Below are positions 1 to 13,990 of a stretch of 64,000 nucleotides of DNA, one piece after another. The notes under the pieces are model-generated. The model made no database searches, had not been told where the DNA came from, and saw nothing but the letters and a program-made list of their open reading frames with translations. Every line of letters begins with the position of its first letter. Within the stretch, counting starts at the first letter, position 1. The stretch is from Typha latifolia (lineage: Eukaryota > Streptophyta > Magnoliopsida > Poales > Typhaceae). The stretch covers positions 5,518,001 through 5,582,000 of the forward strand of contig CM034099.1 in assembly GCA_019914945.1 (NCBI GenBank), in the 5' to 3' direction. The position numbers were made by a program, and so were the translations under genes.

Positions 1-1002
1 GTTATCCTAGCAGAAAGGAGAAAGCTTGACTAATTGGACATTTCCTTAATGTATCGTTATCCTAATTGGGTCTTCTTGGCATAATGGCATGCTAACTTGT
101 ACTGTGACTATGATCCTATAACTTGAAGATCATTCATCTCAATTGTATATGAGCAGGTCTGAACTCTGAATCATCAATTTCAAATTTATAAGTTATAAGA
201 ACGAACGATTGTACAAGCAGCGGCTCTTAAACCTCTGCAAATGTATTAGCAGTGGCAGATCTATAATCTCATCTCCTTTTTGTATTGTTTTCTTTTGAGG
301 AATATTTTGATCTCCTATTCTATAAGATAATTTTACTTTACAACTACACTAAAAAAAATATGGACCAAAATTCTTGTTGCTTGCGAACAAGCCTTATTTT
401 TAGCTTTCATAGTGTGCTTATTTTATGTGGTGTGTTGGCTTAGGACCAATGTCCTCCTTTTATGTGTAAGAATAATATGCCCTTTCTATGTGTAATGTGC
501 CATTAATGAGAGTGGTGTGCTACGCATTAACAAATGCAGTGTGCCATCCATGGTCTGCTACCATGGCATTAACACAGGCATAGGTATCATTCTGGGGAAA
601 ATTTGGGGTGGAACTTGGAGGTGATATTAGAACGGTAGTCTATCCTTTTCAGAGCACTGAATAATTTAACTATAGATTATTTTATTTATCGCTACTAAAC
701 ATTATAAATTATTGAGATTGAGAGCTGCTCAAAAGGAATTCAAAAGCTAGAGCAAGCCAAGCAATGCAAGAACTCGAGTTTTATTGACACCGATCAAGTT
801 TCACCAACATCTATCATCCATTGAGCTCAGCTCATGGTAAGCATAGAAGAAGGAAGACAGCAAAGAGCAAAGATAATTGCAGTTGAAGCTCGACAGACAG
901 CCTTCTTTTATTTGACACTCCTTGCCGCACTCACTAAGCTGTTCACAAAGTGTTTGATCAAGTGACAAATATGTTAGACATACCCTCACTGCATGCAAAT
1001 TA
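1..1002. other. Non-coding left flank with 3' region of the lipid transfer gene
   Basis: I see no supported gene here. The right part, just below 1003, should be the 3' untranslated region of the minus-strand lipid transfer protein gene. A 70-codon minus-strand frame at 801-1013 overlaps its end in another frame and has no family signature, so I treat it as chance. Confidence 0.5.
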
Positions 1003-1344
1003 TCACATCTCAATAGTTAAAGAGATAGCAAGCTTACAGCAATTAACAGATGGAATGTTGCATCTGGAAGGCAACCTGCTGATGATCTCGAGTGTGCTGC
1101 ATGCACAGCTGTGGTCGATGGCTCCCAAAGCCGAGCAGCATTGCGGGCTAGGTGCCCCATTAGAGGCACCCGGTACGACGTACGGTGCACAGTTTACGAG
1201 GCCCGAGAGTTCGACCGAGCAATTCTGCGAGAGAGCCACCTGAGAATGCACAGCGAGGGTCATGAGCAGGAGGGCCAGAGCGAAGGCGGTCCGCGAGAAG
1301 ACTGGCATTGAAGGAAGAGAGGTGATGGACTTGGTTGCTGCCAT
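1003..1344 (-). CDS. Non-specific lipid transfer protein, anther FIL1/MEN-8-like
   Basis: A single-exon gene for a 113-residue secreted protein. Residues 1 to about 40 form a signal peptide with a hydrophobic core (FALALLLMTLAV). The mature part carries the full eight-cysteine pattern: C42, C52, C69-C70, C80-x-C82, C95 and C102, with an extra C103. The stretch around VNCAPYVVPGA and the CSALGAIDHSCAC block resemble the stamen-specific FIL1/MEN-8 group. The family folds into a disulphide-braced helical bundle with a lipid-binding tunnel and acts outside the cell; a role in tapetum or pollen wall is inferred from the family only. The frame stays open upstream to 1536, but I chose the ATG at 1344 because the signal peptide follows it and a TATA box lies about 70 bases upstream, inside the longer frame. 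Confidence 0.85.
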   Translation of the reverse strand: MAATKSITSLPSMPVFSRTAFALALLLMTLAVHSQVALSQNCSVELSGLVNCAPYVVPGASNGAPSPQCCSALGAIDHSCACSTLEIISRLPSRCNIPSVNCCKLAISLTIEM

Positions 1345-1412
1345 AGCTGAGTAAATAAAAATTCTGATATGTTCACTTGTTTTCTGGATCACCAGATGAG
1401 AATCATGTTCAT

Positions 1413-1421
1413 CATATATAG
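1413..1421 (-). promoter_or_regulatory. TATA box of the lipid transfer protein gene
   Basis: On the minus strand this reads CTATATATG, about 70 bases upstream of the chosen ATG at 1344. That spacing allows a transcription start near 1385 and a 5' leader of about 40 bases, and it argues against an ATG at 1536. Confidence 0.6.
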
Positions 1422-2038
1422 GGGAGGTGGGGGAGTGGGGGTGGCTGGTGAGGATTGCATGGATGAACTGCACTCTTGAATGTGTACTTTGAGGTGAAAG
1501 AAGCGGCCAGTTCAATGTTGGTGAATCACCAAACACCTGAAGAGTTGCACTCTGGCAACTAAATATGATGGTTGTTAATTTTCAAGTAGATGTATCACTT
1601 GGTAGATGCTATCTTCAATGAGAGCATGGATATGGTGTGAAGCAAGAGGTTATTGGACTAAAAAGGAAAGCACAGAGAGGAAATTGAGATGAAGAGTTAG
1701 GTTAGGAGGAGGATTCTTTTCTTTTTCTTTTTCTTTTTTAAATTTATTTTTTTGCCTTTTGTTTGGTCTTTTCTCAACAAAAGAGAAAGATTATTGTTTC
1801 AATTAGGTATGAGCATTAATTATTTATTAGTGTTCTTTTAGGAAGGTCCTGTTTTAGTTGGAAAAGCATACACAAATGAACAAAGAAATAAGCTTTTCAA
1901 GTTGAGAAAAAAAAAAAGAGGACAAATTTGAGACAGTTCTGATGAAAGGTGAACCTACTTAGGTGCTTAAAGATGAACATCGCATATGTTTTGAGAGACT
2001 TGCGATAAAATTAAGGAAACCTAAGATCAGTCCAGGAG

Positions 2039-2212
2039 GTTTTGCAATTTAATTATCTTTAGTTTTTTAATTTATAATAATAAATTTAACATACACCGAA
2101 TATATAAATTGCATTTACTCTATTATAATATATATATTGACTATAAAAAAATATATGCACTTAATTTTATATTCTAAATTAAAAAATTTAAATATAATTA
2201 AATTACAAAAGC
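2039..2212. mobile_element. ~175-bp MITE, copy A
   Basis: The ends are inverted repeats of roughly 35 bases: the left end begins GGTTTTGCAATTTAATTAT and the reverse complement of the right end begins GGGCTTTTGTAATTTAATTAT. The very AT-rich interior matches the element at 44285-44471. No open frame and no clear target duplication were found. Superfamily not determined. Confidence 0.65.
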
Positions 2213-2460
2213 CCTATCCACCCGTATCCATAAGGTAGTTCCGAGTAAGTATAAAGAGTTTAATCTTTCGAAAGATTTGTTCAATGAATAGCCTTTCGAG
2301 GTAGCTATGCAAGAGAGTTCTATCAATTTATACAGAATATCGTTCAATGATAACATGTCTAAGAACCAACCTCAAAATCCTAGGCTGTTAATGGGCAATT
2401 ACTTGATACTGCCGCATTTTACACATCTTGGTAGACCTCCCTTTAGCATAGAATAAATTC

Positions 2461-3117
2461 TGTTAGGAATAAGATCTTGATCGATCTAAACTTAAAAAAA
2501 TTATTAAAATTTAGATAATAGTAACCCCATGAGTTAAGATTCTAATAACTCTGATTTCACCTAAATCGTGACTAAAAAGATATAAATAAAATAATAAAGA
2601 GAGATTAAAATAGAGCAGAACAATAAATATCCAAAATTTCGCGATCATCAGAGGGTGACGGACGACTAAGGGTGACGGTGAATAGCCATATAATGGGGTG
2701 ACTCTAAAAAAAAAATAGTGGCTAGAGTTTGAGTGCTTGGAAAGATCCTACAATTATAATCTATTTTTATAAAAATAAAAACGATCTAACGACTACGATA
2801 AAAACGATAATAAGAAAATAGTTAAACTCAAGCAATTTTTAAAATTTAGATACTTGAATGAATAAACAAAAAAGCCTAGCCCCTTTATATATAAAGGTTG
2901 AATACAATGAATTCTACTCGATTAGTCCTAAAAATTTATGAGAATCAAATTAAGACTTATCTTAAAGACTTACATGACTTAATTAAACTTATCTTAATGA
3001 TTTACATAATTTAACTATACTTATCTTAAAAACTTACATAAGCATAAAATAATTAAAAAATAAATAGACTCAGGCTCGACTTAATCCATGGGGTCGGGTC
3101 GGATACTCACAAATTCT
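2461..3117. repeat. AT-rich repetitive spacer with a triplicated ~40-bp unit
   Basis: No gene is visible. Between about 2950 and 3045 a unit containing ACTTATCTTAA and CTTACAT is repeated three times. The stretch starts TGTTAGGAATAAG, which could be an LTR start, but I could not find a matching end, so the retrotransposon idea is only a guess. Purine runs and a GGGGTCGGGTCGG motif occur near 3090-3105. Confidence 0.3.
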
Positions 3118-3439
3118 TAAACAATATTTGAGAAGGGAGAAAATGGATGGCAGCAAGCTTTACTCTGACGGAACATCTATTTTTTTTTAAAGGCTCATGT
3201 GATGCTCATCCAAATTGATTTACAAAATCCAGTCTAAAGTGAAACCTCTGTAAAAGAAACGAAGTTGTGGCTTTGAAAGTAACAAGATTGAGACATTAAA
3301 AAAGATGCTGGTGTTAATCTAGATTGACTTCGTCAGCATTCCTAAAAGCTTCAAATGCAATAAACTCAAAATATTTGATCAAACAACTCTACTAGATACA
3401 GTCAGTAAAACAAATCAAATTGGCACTTTTGCTAGTTTC

Positions 3440-3506
3440 CTACTCTTGCAGAAGCTTCCTCTTAGTGGAGACATTCTCTAGCATGACTGTCACATTTGGA
3501 AGAACT
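3440..3506 (-). other. Possible orphan terminal coding exon
   Basis: On the minus strand a good acceptor (TTTTGCAG) is followed by a reading frame VLPNVTVMLENVSTKRKL plus four residues and a TAG at 3440-3442. The composition looks protein-like, but I could not link it to upstream exons or recognise the family. It lies downstream of the SLK gene, so it could also be part of an alternative SLK 3' end. Treat it as a candidate only. Confidence 0.2.
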
Positions 3507-5073
3507 CTGCAAAACACAACGCATTAGCATAATGTGATAATCCCCTTGTTGGTTTAAGAGATTAATATAAATATAGATCGAAGTTTGCGCATGCTTTCAT
3601 TTCACAATTTACATCATGCTTTCACTGAGGTTCTATACATTGATAAAATATGAGTAATAAACACTTTCTCCTGACAAGTAAGACCAAGATAATTATAATA
3701 CCACATACCAGTTAGGGAACTAATGCCACAGAAGAATATCTCAGATTGTTTACTTCTCTCGGCATTGTGTCTTGTCAAATAAAGTTTGCTCATACAATAA
3801 TTTTTCATGGAGTTCTGCATTCCATCTATCTTAAGTCATCTAAAAGACAAAAGACATGCTCATCTTAATCCGTGTGTGCGAAGTTCGATTGGTAAGTGAA
3901 CCAGAAAGATATTCAACTCTTATACATGTATTTTTCCCAAAGTGCTCCAACTCGCATCTCTAAGTTATTCAATTTTACCATCACCTAGCATGCAATTAAT
4001 TACTATTTGATGGAAATTCTACCACAGTGCTCATGCTACCGTCAACAATAAAGTGTAAAGAGGTCTCAGTTGTCCTAGTTCATATTTACTCCCCATGAAT
4101 ATATAGGCCAACTTTGTCACAATACCCAGCATCAACTTGATCTTCCCTTGCCAAATAATTTTCATAAACTGCTACTGTCCCTTTTTTTCATGCATCTGAT
4201 ATTTCCTTCCAAAGATGACATTAGTTACTTGAAATTTGTAAATATCATTATCTACAAACATTTTTTCCAGAGCAATTAAGAGAGAAAAATAAGACCACTG
4301 TTAAGAATTTCCCTAAACACAAGGAACCGGAGGCTGCGATTCTGATTTGCATAAGAATGTATCAAAGAAAACAAGCCCCTAAAAAATATTAATAGCATCA
4401 TGGGGAGTACCTTTTGGCCTTGCAGTGCATAATTATGTATTAAATGTATGTCAAATATGTGACAAACCATTAAATTGATGAATAACTGAATCATTCTGAA
4501 AAGTAAGATAAACCAATCTCAGTTCTTGGTTCTTCCCATCAAACAAAAGTATTAAGTGCAGACAAAAACAAAGTGGCTTATTCTAAGGTTAGGGAGCTTG
4601 TAGCTTAGAAAATATGTTTCAGGTACCCTCTGAAAGGAAATGTCATCCCGAGAATATAGTTGCATGTTACTCACATGAAATCATCTTTTTTCAATTTTAT
4701 AGAGAATTATATTAAAATAACAGAGCTAGTAATAAGAACCAAACCTGGATAATTTAGCAGCAAATTTCACAGCTCAACAGCAGAACCTACTCTTGTTTTA
4801 TCACTTGATCCGTCTATCTTTCCAGCAAAATCTTTGAAAGACATTAGTTAAGCTCAAATGATAAGACCAAACTTACAATGTAAAAGTAAAAGAGATACTG
4901 CTAGCAATTGGTGTAATTAGAGAAGTACTCAAATTGGCAGCTAAAAATTGCCAAGGTAAACCCAAGAAGTCTGTCACATAATAGACACTCAGACCTATTA
5001 TGCCAAAGCTGCTATACATTGTTCTTCAAGAGTTTGAACTTACCAAATAGTCAAAACAATTCTATAAATAATT
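3507..5073. other. Spacer / 3' region downstream of the SLK gene
   Basis: No supported gene. The part next to 5073 should contain the 3' untranslated region of the minus-strand SLK gene. A short minus-strand frame near 4770-4845 starts with ATG and encodes about 25 residues (MSFKDFAGKIDGSSDK...) before a stop; I do not recognise it. Confidence 0.35.
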
Positions 5074-8000
5074 TCAGACTTTCCAGTCACATTCCATATC
5101 AACTGACTCACCACTAAAAATTCCATTTTCTGAAAACTCTTGAGCAATTTGCTCAAGTTCTGGCAGATCCATGTGCTGATGCAAGTTTGCTTCTGAGCTA
5201 ATGCTGCTTCCACCAACCATGGGATTGCTGGCAACAGATTTGAAACTGTTATTCCTGCTCGGAACCATCCCCGTAGGGTTGTTGCTCATGTTGCTGGGAA
5301 CATTTCCCAACACTGTTGTATTTCTTACTGGTCCATTGTTCATCCTGGCAGGCATGCCTCCTGTACCACTAACACAACTGCCATATAAGTTCCCACCAGC
5401 CAGGTTACAATTCAAGTTAGGAGCACTAGGAGATGGTTCTGATGCCCCTTTGTCATTATTCATCACTTCTTGCAGCAGTTGCTGAATTACATGTTGCTGC
5501 AATTGTTGGTTTACCCCTGAGGGCTGCAGATTATTCTGCTGCAGCAAATTACTATTCGGAGGAGGCTGTTGCTGTACTGGGCCTGATAATCCATTTGACA
5601 GAACTGATGAAACAGAGGTCTGAAATTGCATGGCTTGTGCCTGGTTAGAACTATTGAACACACTAGACACTTCCTGCTGAAGTGTGCTATGACTTGGGCT
5701 CATAGAGTTCTTTAATAAGTTCTGATAATTACTCAATCCCACAACATTCGATGGGGCATTATTAAGGAATCGGGTGCTTCGTGAGTTATTGTTCATATGG
5801 CAGCTTATGCCAGGATTGCCCAACATTTTACTCAGGTTGCTCTGATCAGTCGGAATGCAGTTAGCAGAAATCAGTTGTTCCTTCTCCTGAATCTTCTGTG
5901 TCTGGAGCTTAGCAGCTGCCTGTTCAGAATAGTTCCTCAAGCTCTCTGCAAGAGTAATTACATTTGCAGTAATAAAAAATGACATACTTTGGCTGCTAAA
6001 ACTTGATTTCTTGATATAAGAATAAATACAAGGAGCAGAAATAAGGAAATTAAAGTATACGATGGGGAACTACAATAAAAAGATTCTTGTTTGGGAGGAC
6101 AAAAAAAGAACGGACAGAAGCAGAACATAAACAGCAAAATCAACACTTACCATCATCATCATCTAAAGTCTAAACCTCTTTCATTCATATCAGAATGGGC
6201 TACAGAGCATATATCGCTCTTGAGAAGGTTAAATAAACCTTACAATCTACTCTAGACCTGATACGAGACCTCTAGAGATGGAATTCAAATTCTGACTAAG
6301 GCAAATTCAAGTTAGAGAATAGCATGTCCTGAGGCCTTAGGTCAAGGTTTGGGACCTTGAACTATGAACACCAGTCTTATTGGTCCAAGACTGAGCTAAT
6401 CTAACCAACAAGTATAATTGAGGAGAGGATATGAGTACTGGGAACCAGCCATCACGGCAACAAAAATTAATCCAATATTGCAGTGTTGAGTTACAGAAAA
6501 ACAGGTTTAAAATGCAAAAGATTTAATCTCATGAGTCTGCAGAATTGTTTAACATCCAATTAGTAGCTGATTACAGCCCACTAAAGATGAGGAAGTTGCA
6601 AGCATAGGCTGATATCTCAAAGCAGAAAGGGCCTGACATGGACCGAAAAGTACGAGGGCTGGAAATGGCCTGTTGTTGAGAGGTCACTCTGCTTTTGAGG
6701 TCCACAGAACTTTTCCATTTGATGATTGATCGAACGAAGCATCCCATACTATTTATGGTGAAATCTATAGGATTTCAGCAATGCTAGAATTTGTATTCTC
6801 TTTACTAAGTCACATGAAATTTTAATGATCCCTTCTAAGTACTTCAGTACTTCCTAAAATACAACAAAATGTGTGTCCATCTGACTTATTTGCAGGGATA
6901 TGCGTAAGTTCAAGAAAATACCCAATGTCATTGATTTATGCTATCTGAAATGATGCAAATTCCAACACAAAAAGATAGTAATGCCTTTAAAGGAAAAGAA
7001 AAATCATGTAAGAGCAGTTTTCAGACCTATGGGTCCAATCTTCTGCTTGCGGCAAATATCAATCAAGTCCTTCATGCTATTTACCACTTCAGATATCTGC
7101 CAACAGTCAAGAAATTCAGTGAAGAGTTTATAAAATGACATCTGTTCTTAGATGATGACATAAGTACAAAAAATGCATATTAACTACCTGCAAACACCGT
7201 ACATATCGTTTAGAAAACCCAAAGTCATTTAACAACTGTGACTCCAGATTTTTTGCCAGCTGACGACCTGCTGTCACAAACCTTAACGAAAAAGGAGAAA
7301 GAGAAGAAAAGATGGTTAAATAAAGCAACTTACTACACCAGAAAGAAAGTAGGTTCAGATGCTCTCCTTGTGATCACTTACAGAATATAAAACAGGAGAA
7401 AATTATTCTTAGTTTTTACTTTTTAGATGTATTAGGATGATCTCCGAATACAATCTATTGGATATGCACAAAAAATTAACAGAAACATAAGATAAGCAAT
7501 TGGTAATAAGTGGTCTGCTGATATTTTCAGGAATACTTACATATTAAACCTAGGGAAAAGCCCAGAAATTACCATGAGCATTTTGTGAAAAATATAATCA
7601 AAACCTGAACAAAATAATGCAATACTTGTAATATTTTGTATATTTCCGACGTCATAAAAGATTAAAAGGTTTCAACCTTTTTTGTCAAGGACATTTTAAA
7701 TTTGCAATCACCTAGTCTTTGATTATCAGCTCTTAACCTAAACTTAATGCTTGCAACCTTACAAAGATCTAAAGAAATTGCAACGTCGGATACAACTATC
7801 GCACCCACCTGATATTTCCCTGATAATCAAAATAGCCTAGCATAAGAAGATAAACAAGCTTATAACAGTACATTCCAATTATTGATCCCAGAAATTAACC
7901 TCATGGACAAGAATTTCAAAAAAATAAAGCACATGATACATATCAGTAAAAATGAGAGCATGCGACATGACTACACATTTGTAGACACGCACGCATTCTC

Positions 8001-11000
8001 CAATATTAAGTAATTAAAATATGCATAGAACAATACAAACCAACATGAATGCATGGATGCAAATCTAAAGATGCATAACATGACAGAAGTAGAGATGCAA
8101 CAATAGTAGTACAATGACTGGTGGCATGTGAGCATCAAAAGTATCTGCATGACCACATCATCTCTAGGTCATGATTACCTATTTTCACAATTATTTATGG
8201 CCATAATTTATGCTACTAAATACTAATATAAATTAAAATGATGTGATGTACATCAACATTGTGGATGCCAAATTTACGTGAATGATGAATCCCCACGTAG
8301 AGTTTCTGAATTAAGAAACCCTTGAGCACATGAGGACATTGCAGAGAGATGCAGAAAAGGCAATAAATAATCCAAGGGAGTATACAGTTGTGTTGATTCT
8401 GTCAAAATTGTCAACAACAAAGGATCTGCTCTCCACCTGTTCCAACTTTGTCACTGACAATATCCATGCATAATTATGATGCAATGGATATGAAAAATTG
8501 AACTAAGCAGATGTTTGTCAAACTTAGCGGGAAGGAGATATCAGGTTTCTAACTTGCAGAGAAGATACTATAATATGAAATTGTTTTGTAGGTAGAATCA
8601 TCTTAACTACAGAAATAAAAAACAATTTCTTCCATCATAAAAAAAATAATGCTCATAAATGTGGCATCAAGGAGTTCACTCACATATTACAACTGGCTTG
8701 CAAATCTTGTTGTGATACGCCAGCAGATCCACTTTCATTGGCAGCAACTTGATATTTCTGGGCAACTTGCAACAGTTGGTTCACCTGTAAATAAGAAATG
8801 TACAGTTAATTCTCTTTTGCAAATGCATCATGCAAAGATCTAGTGAATCAGGTAACTTCATGCTGCAATTAACATAAAAATAAATTTTCAATCCAAAGAG
8901 AAGGCAGAATGCTTCATGCACAAAACAATAGGTTGTATAAAAGCATGAATTTTAAAAGACAACCTATTTGAATGCCAATAAATTCAAAGAATAGGGCTAC
9001 AAACTAGCTAAGCAAGCCAGTAATGGGATGAGGAGGCTCAGCTTGAAACATAGATAACAGCTTGTTAGCCAGCAGAGAAATGCTGGCATCAAGCATATTC
9101 AAGTATGGAGGGGAGCAACGTTACTGAATTATATTATATTATTATGTAATCCAATTCGTGATGCAGTTTTTTCCAAACAAAAAGTTTAGTTTTGTCATGC
9201 AAACACCAAGATGGTGTGTCACGGGAAGTATTATGATTTTGCACAAAATGTCGGCAAAAACTACACAAAGAAAGAAAGAGCTTAGTTGTAGCCTTGTTGA
9301 GCAGTCACCAGGATCATGTGCCTCAGGAAGCATTATGATTTTGAGTAAAACATCAAGAAATACTACATAAATTAATGTGATTAGTTGATTTTGTGGCCTA
9401 TTTAAATGAAACCAGTAAACCTGAGGGATGCTTTGCATCTAATGCTCTAAGACATCTGTTTGGGAGTCATTGGTCAAAAGTTTGCTACATGGATCAAGTA
9501 GAAACTAGAAAGCCAAATGAAATTAAAAATTGCACAATCCCTAGCTTAATTTCTATTGGAAAAAAATTATTCTTTATATTATGCATCATTGAAAGGAAAA
9601 CCTATATTTTAAAAACTTGTTTCTTTATTTACATGCTCGAGGACAAGCATGACTCAGGTATGGGGGTGTGATCAACACATAAATGTGATGATCAATACAC
9701 ATAAAATATATTATTACGTACGCTAATTATAATTACAAAGTGGTACTTCTAATATATTCTATGTGTATTGTCGATAAAAAGAGTTTTCCAATAAATATAG
9801 TCAAAAGGGCTGCAAAAGAGGAATAAAATGTCAGTCGATCTTAAACAAAGATTTTCAAAGAATGTTGCATTGATCATTACGTGATTGCTTGTGCTACAGT
9901 CACTCAAGCAAATCGGCATAAGTGCTCGAGCAAATAGAAATTGAAGGTTCCAATTTCATCCAATAGATGCGATGGACGGTTGTTCCAATGCACAGTTGCT
10001 AAAATGAAAAGGTGGCTAAGCAACGCTTTGAAGTCCATAAAAAGAAGCCTTTAGTCCAATCCAGGGAGAGATACTTCATTCCATCTCAATTAATCCCCAA
10101 CAATCTTTGCCTAGTGTGTGTTGGTGTGTTGAGAGTCAGAGTATTGTAATAGTTCTGAATGAAGAACAATGCCTTCACAATTGCCTTTGGACCAGAGTAT
10201 GGAGTAATTTTTGTCGAAGGTTCTAGGGAAATCTCAGCTAAGTGATGTATCTCTCTATTTATCTTTGTCAATTGAGTTGGAGTTTAGATATATGATTCAT
10301 TAGTATTTCTTTATTTGTGGTAGTAATGATGGAGGAAAGATACCCAGTATACAATATGTGTGGAAATGTTATTATATATAATTATCGTGTCTAGTATCCA
10401 ACGGTTCCTGGACTATATCTAGCATAGATTGATTGGGAGTGGATGGGTCATACTATAATCCAGACGGTTTGTGCTATTATACCTAGTTGATCTATACTTG
10501 GGAAGTATAGTAAAATATTTCAGTAGTGATATGAAGGTGGAAAACCCGGTACACTAGATTATAAAAGTTTAATCTAGTCACAATTATAAATCGAATCCAG
10601 TTATTCTAGATTTCATTTATATTGGAGAAATAGTATCCTAAACTATTCATGGTGTAAACTACATCCAGTAATTCTAGAGAGGAACCTATGGCCTTAGATT
10701 ATTCTCAATATGTTTGAATCTCATTTCAGTTTATGTTAGATTTTCTTAAATTCTTATTTTCACAAATTTATTGTTTGTTTATTTACTGCTTTAATTTTAA
10801 GAATTGGTGACAATTTGTCTTTGTGGAAACAATCCTGTATTATAGGCTTTCATGTAATTGTGCTGCTATAGTGTTGGCAGCTTCCAAGTCTAGATTCGAT
10901 TGGATTATATAATGAAGACAGAGAAGAACAATTATCAATCCAAAGGGAGCTAAAAGGAGACTCATCTTTTCATGAATGGATTATAGTTTTTCTACATTCT

Positions 11001-13939
11001 TTCATTATGAGATGGAGCTACTTTCATGTGGCATATGGAAGTAGAAACAAAGAAACTTTGTTCTCCCCATTTTTCTAATAATAGGCAGGAAATGCACAAG
11101 TGACATCTATAGAAGTAAATAGATACCTGGGGTGCTATCAATCTGCGAGGTAGGAACTCTTCATGACGTTGTGCACAGAATTCCCAGGAAATTATCTGAA
11201 AATTTTAAAAGTTCAGTTACATCAACTGATAGACTTAACAATCACATACCACAACAGTTAAAAAAAAAATCTGTAGTATCAAAAATAAAGTAGGCAGAAA
11301 CTCCCAATGCCAGGTGATGCAGCACTAGCTACATTAAAGTTAAACCTTTAATTCTGGAGTGAATATAATTCGCAGTTGTCCCTCACGGACAACACGCAGA
11401 TGTTCATAAACACTTTCTTGAACAGCTTTTGCATACTCGAGCATCATTACTCCAGATGTAGACCGACATTCCCGAGGCATGCCGAGGAATAGGTGTTCAT
11501 CAATAACACCATGGTCAAATTTAATTTGACAAAGCCTAGGGAGTATTTCAAAAGTAGCCTCTGTCATAAAGCCAAAACAGAAAGAGCCAAAGATAAAGAT
11601 CACATTAGAAATTTCTAAAAACTTACTCAAAACATACAATAAATTAATAGATGAAAATAAACATAAAATTGATCACAGGTACACAACTATATCAGAATGA
11701 AGTGCATAGCTATTAACAAGGAGAAAATCAGTTCAACAGATCTTCTAGAGCAGGCATTTATCAGATTATTGAAGTATCAAATATCCAAAAAGACCATCCA
11801 GCGTGATAGTAGGGCAGATCAAAAATAAATTGCAGAGCCATAGACCATTGAAAAAGTTTTTTTTTAAAAAGGATGATATTATATAGATAAAGATTTTCTG
11901 TATACTAGGGTTGGTAGAATTTAATTGCAGAACACAATGTCTAAAAGCAAAAAAGTAAATTCAGCAAAGAGATTATTACACTGTAAAATTGATATCTACC
12001 CTAGATATCAAGGAGAATATCATAATAAGAAAATATAATCCAATCTTAACTCTGAAGTGCTAAAACAGAAAATTTGATGTTCTTTAATAAACTTATTAAC
12101 TAATAGGGGTAAACCAAATAGATTGGAGACAGACAGACCAGAGTCAAAGTTTAGACCTAGTCAGCTCAGGGAAAGATGGCAAGCTGAGTAAACAGAGGTC
12201 ATAGAATAATATAGATGGTTATGTTCTAGTGCATCCACTAGGCTTGCCAACTTCCATATTTTTCAATCTTTTTTTCAATCTTGCTAATATGTACAAGTAT
12301 CATAATGATTAAGTGCTACCAGCATATAGCAACTCACTCCCTTTCGATCAGAAAAAAATCAAACACCAACCGATGAAATTTTTAATGTGCACAAGATGGT
12401 GATACACTGAGATACATACAAATTATATATTGTTCAGTGCAGTGTAACTAGTTCAGGCTCATAACCTATTGTCACATTTTTAGGATGGAGGAAAGATGCA
12501 CCTACTGCACAGATACTTTATCTTGTTCTGGACCAACAATATCATCTATACAATACTGTTCCACTTCTAATCATGCATATTGAAGTTTCTGAAAAGAAAC
12601 AAGATTCATGGGCATTAGAGATCATGATAGAGAAAACATAGCAACAATGCATATGATGCCAAATTTTCATACCACCAAGATAACAAAATTAACAGTGTTT
12701 CATCAGAACAAATGCTTGCGGTAGGCAAGTCGTAATAAATTAATAATAGCAGTGAATCAACTAACCAAATCCTTTTCCAGATCTAGAACCACAGATGTCG
12801 CAGTGCCATGCACCCTGCAATAAAAACATAGTTATTTCAAGGATCAAAATTTAGAGTCTCACCTCTAGAGATGATATACTTCTAAGTATTGCAACATAAT
12901 TCTACCTATATTCTCCATAAATGGTATTATTTGTATATAGAATTTTAGTTAATCAAGCAAAAGGCAGTAAGATGAGGCATCGTCACCATAATGACAATAA
13001 TAAGAGACTAAGAACTTCCTCTCTGACTTATTGACGATGCTCAAAGATTAATTAATAGTCATGAAAGTACTAGTCTCTAAGCCAGGGAAGTCCTAGCCAT
13101 TTCAAAACGAAACTCAGTTAGATCTAATTCAAGTCTACAGATAAAAGCATGCCCTTGAGTTGGCCTAGTTCATGCCAAAGCCATCATTGATTACACATGA
13201 AAAAAAGAAAAAAACTAGTCCAATAATATGTATAGTTAGTTGTACTAGTGTTTGTCTTATACAAAAAGAAAGAAAAATAATGCTCAAAATTATATCCCAA
13301 ATCAAACTAAATCTCAGAAGGTAGGAAACAAGGCAGCATAATAAGTCACATAAGCACCGAACCAAATAAGCTGCAGCCCTTAACCATTCTTCTCTGTATT
13401 TTTCCCCTCATGCTACTTGCATGTACAAGATGCAGAAGAATTACGAACATGAGAAATACTTGAAGGCTTAAAAGGTTGCACACACTTTTCAAAAAATTGC
13501 AGTCCTAATATACCTATACATTTGTAGCAAACTGGTACACCTGGCCCTGCACAAGATAGTCTAAGATACTATTTTATGCATGATGCCCAAGTCAAAACCA
13601 TACATGAGCCAAAAGCCATTGAACAACCATTTGTTTCTATAACAGATGAAAATTTCATTAGAAGATTACTCAATACAAAGCATATGAGAGGAGGAACCTA
13701 CTCTTCTTATCTTTATTACTGAGAAGACGATTATTGCCTAGAGTATTTCAATCTTAAAGCCAAAGGTATATCCCATCCATTCCTACAGGTTAATAATCCT
13801 ACAATTACTCAACTAAGAGTTGCCAATTCAAGCACTATACCGAAGATAACCCATAAAGGAGACAAATGAAGTATATCATCTCTCGAAACACATCACAATT
13901 TCAACTTTTGTGTCTTGACTTCACTTGTAGGTAGGACAA

Positions 13940-13990
<51 letters not shown>

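Noticed and set aside
1003..1536. Longer 177-codon start for the lipid transfer protein
   Set aside because: The first 64 codons lie across the TATA box and do not resemble a signal peptide; the ATG at 1344 is followed by a proper one.
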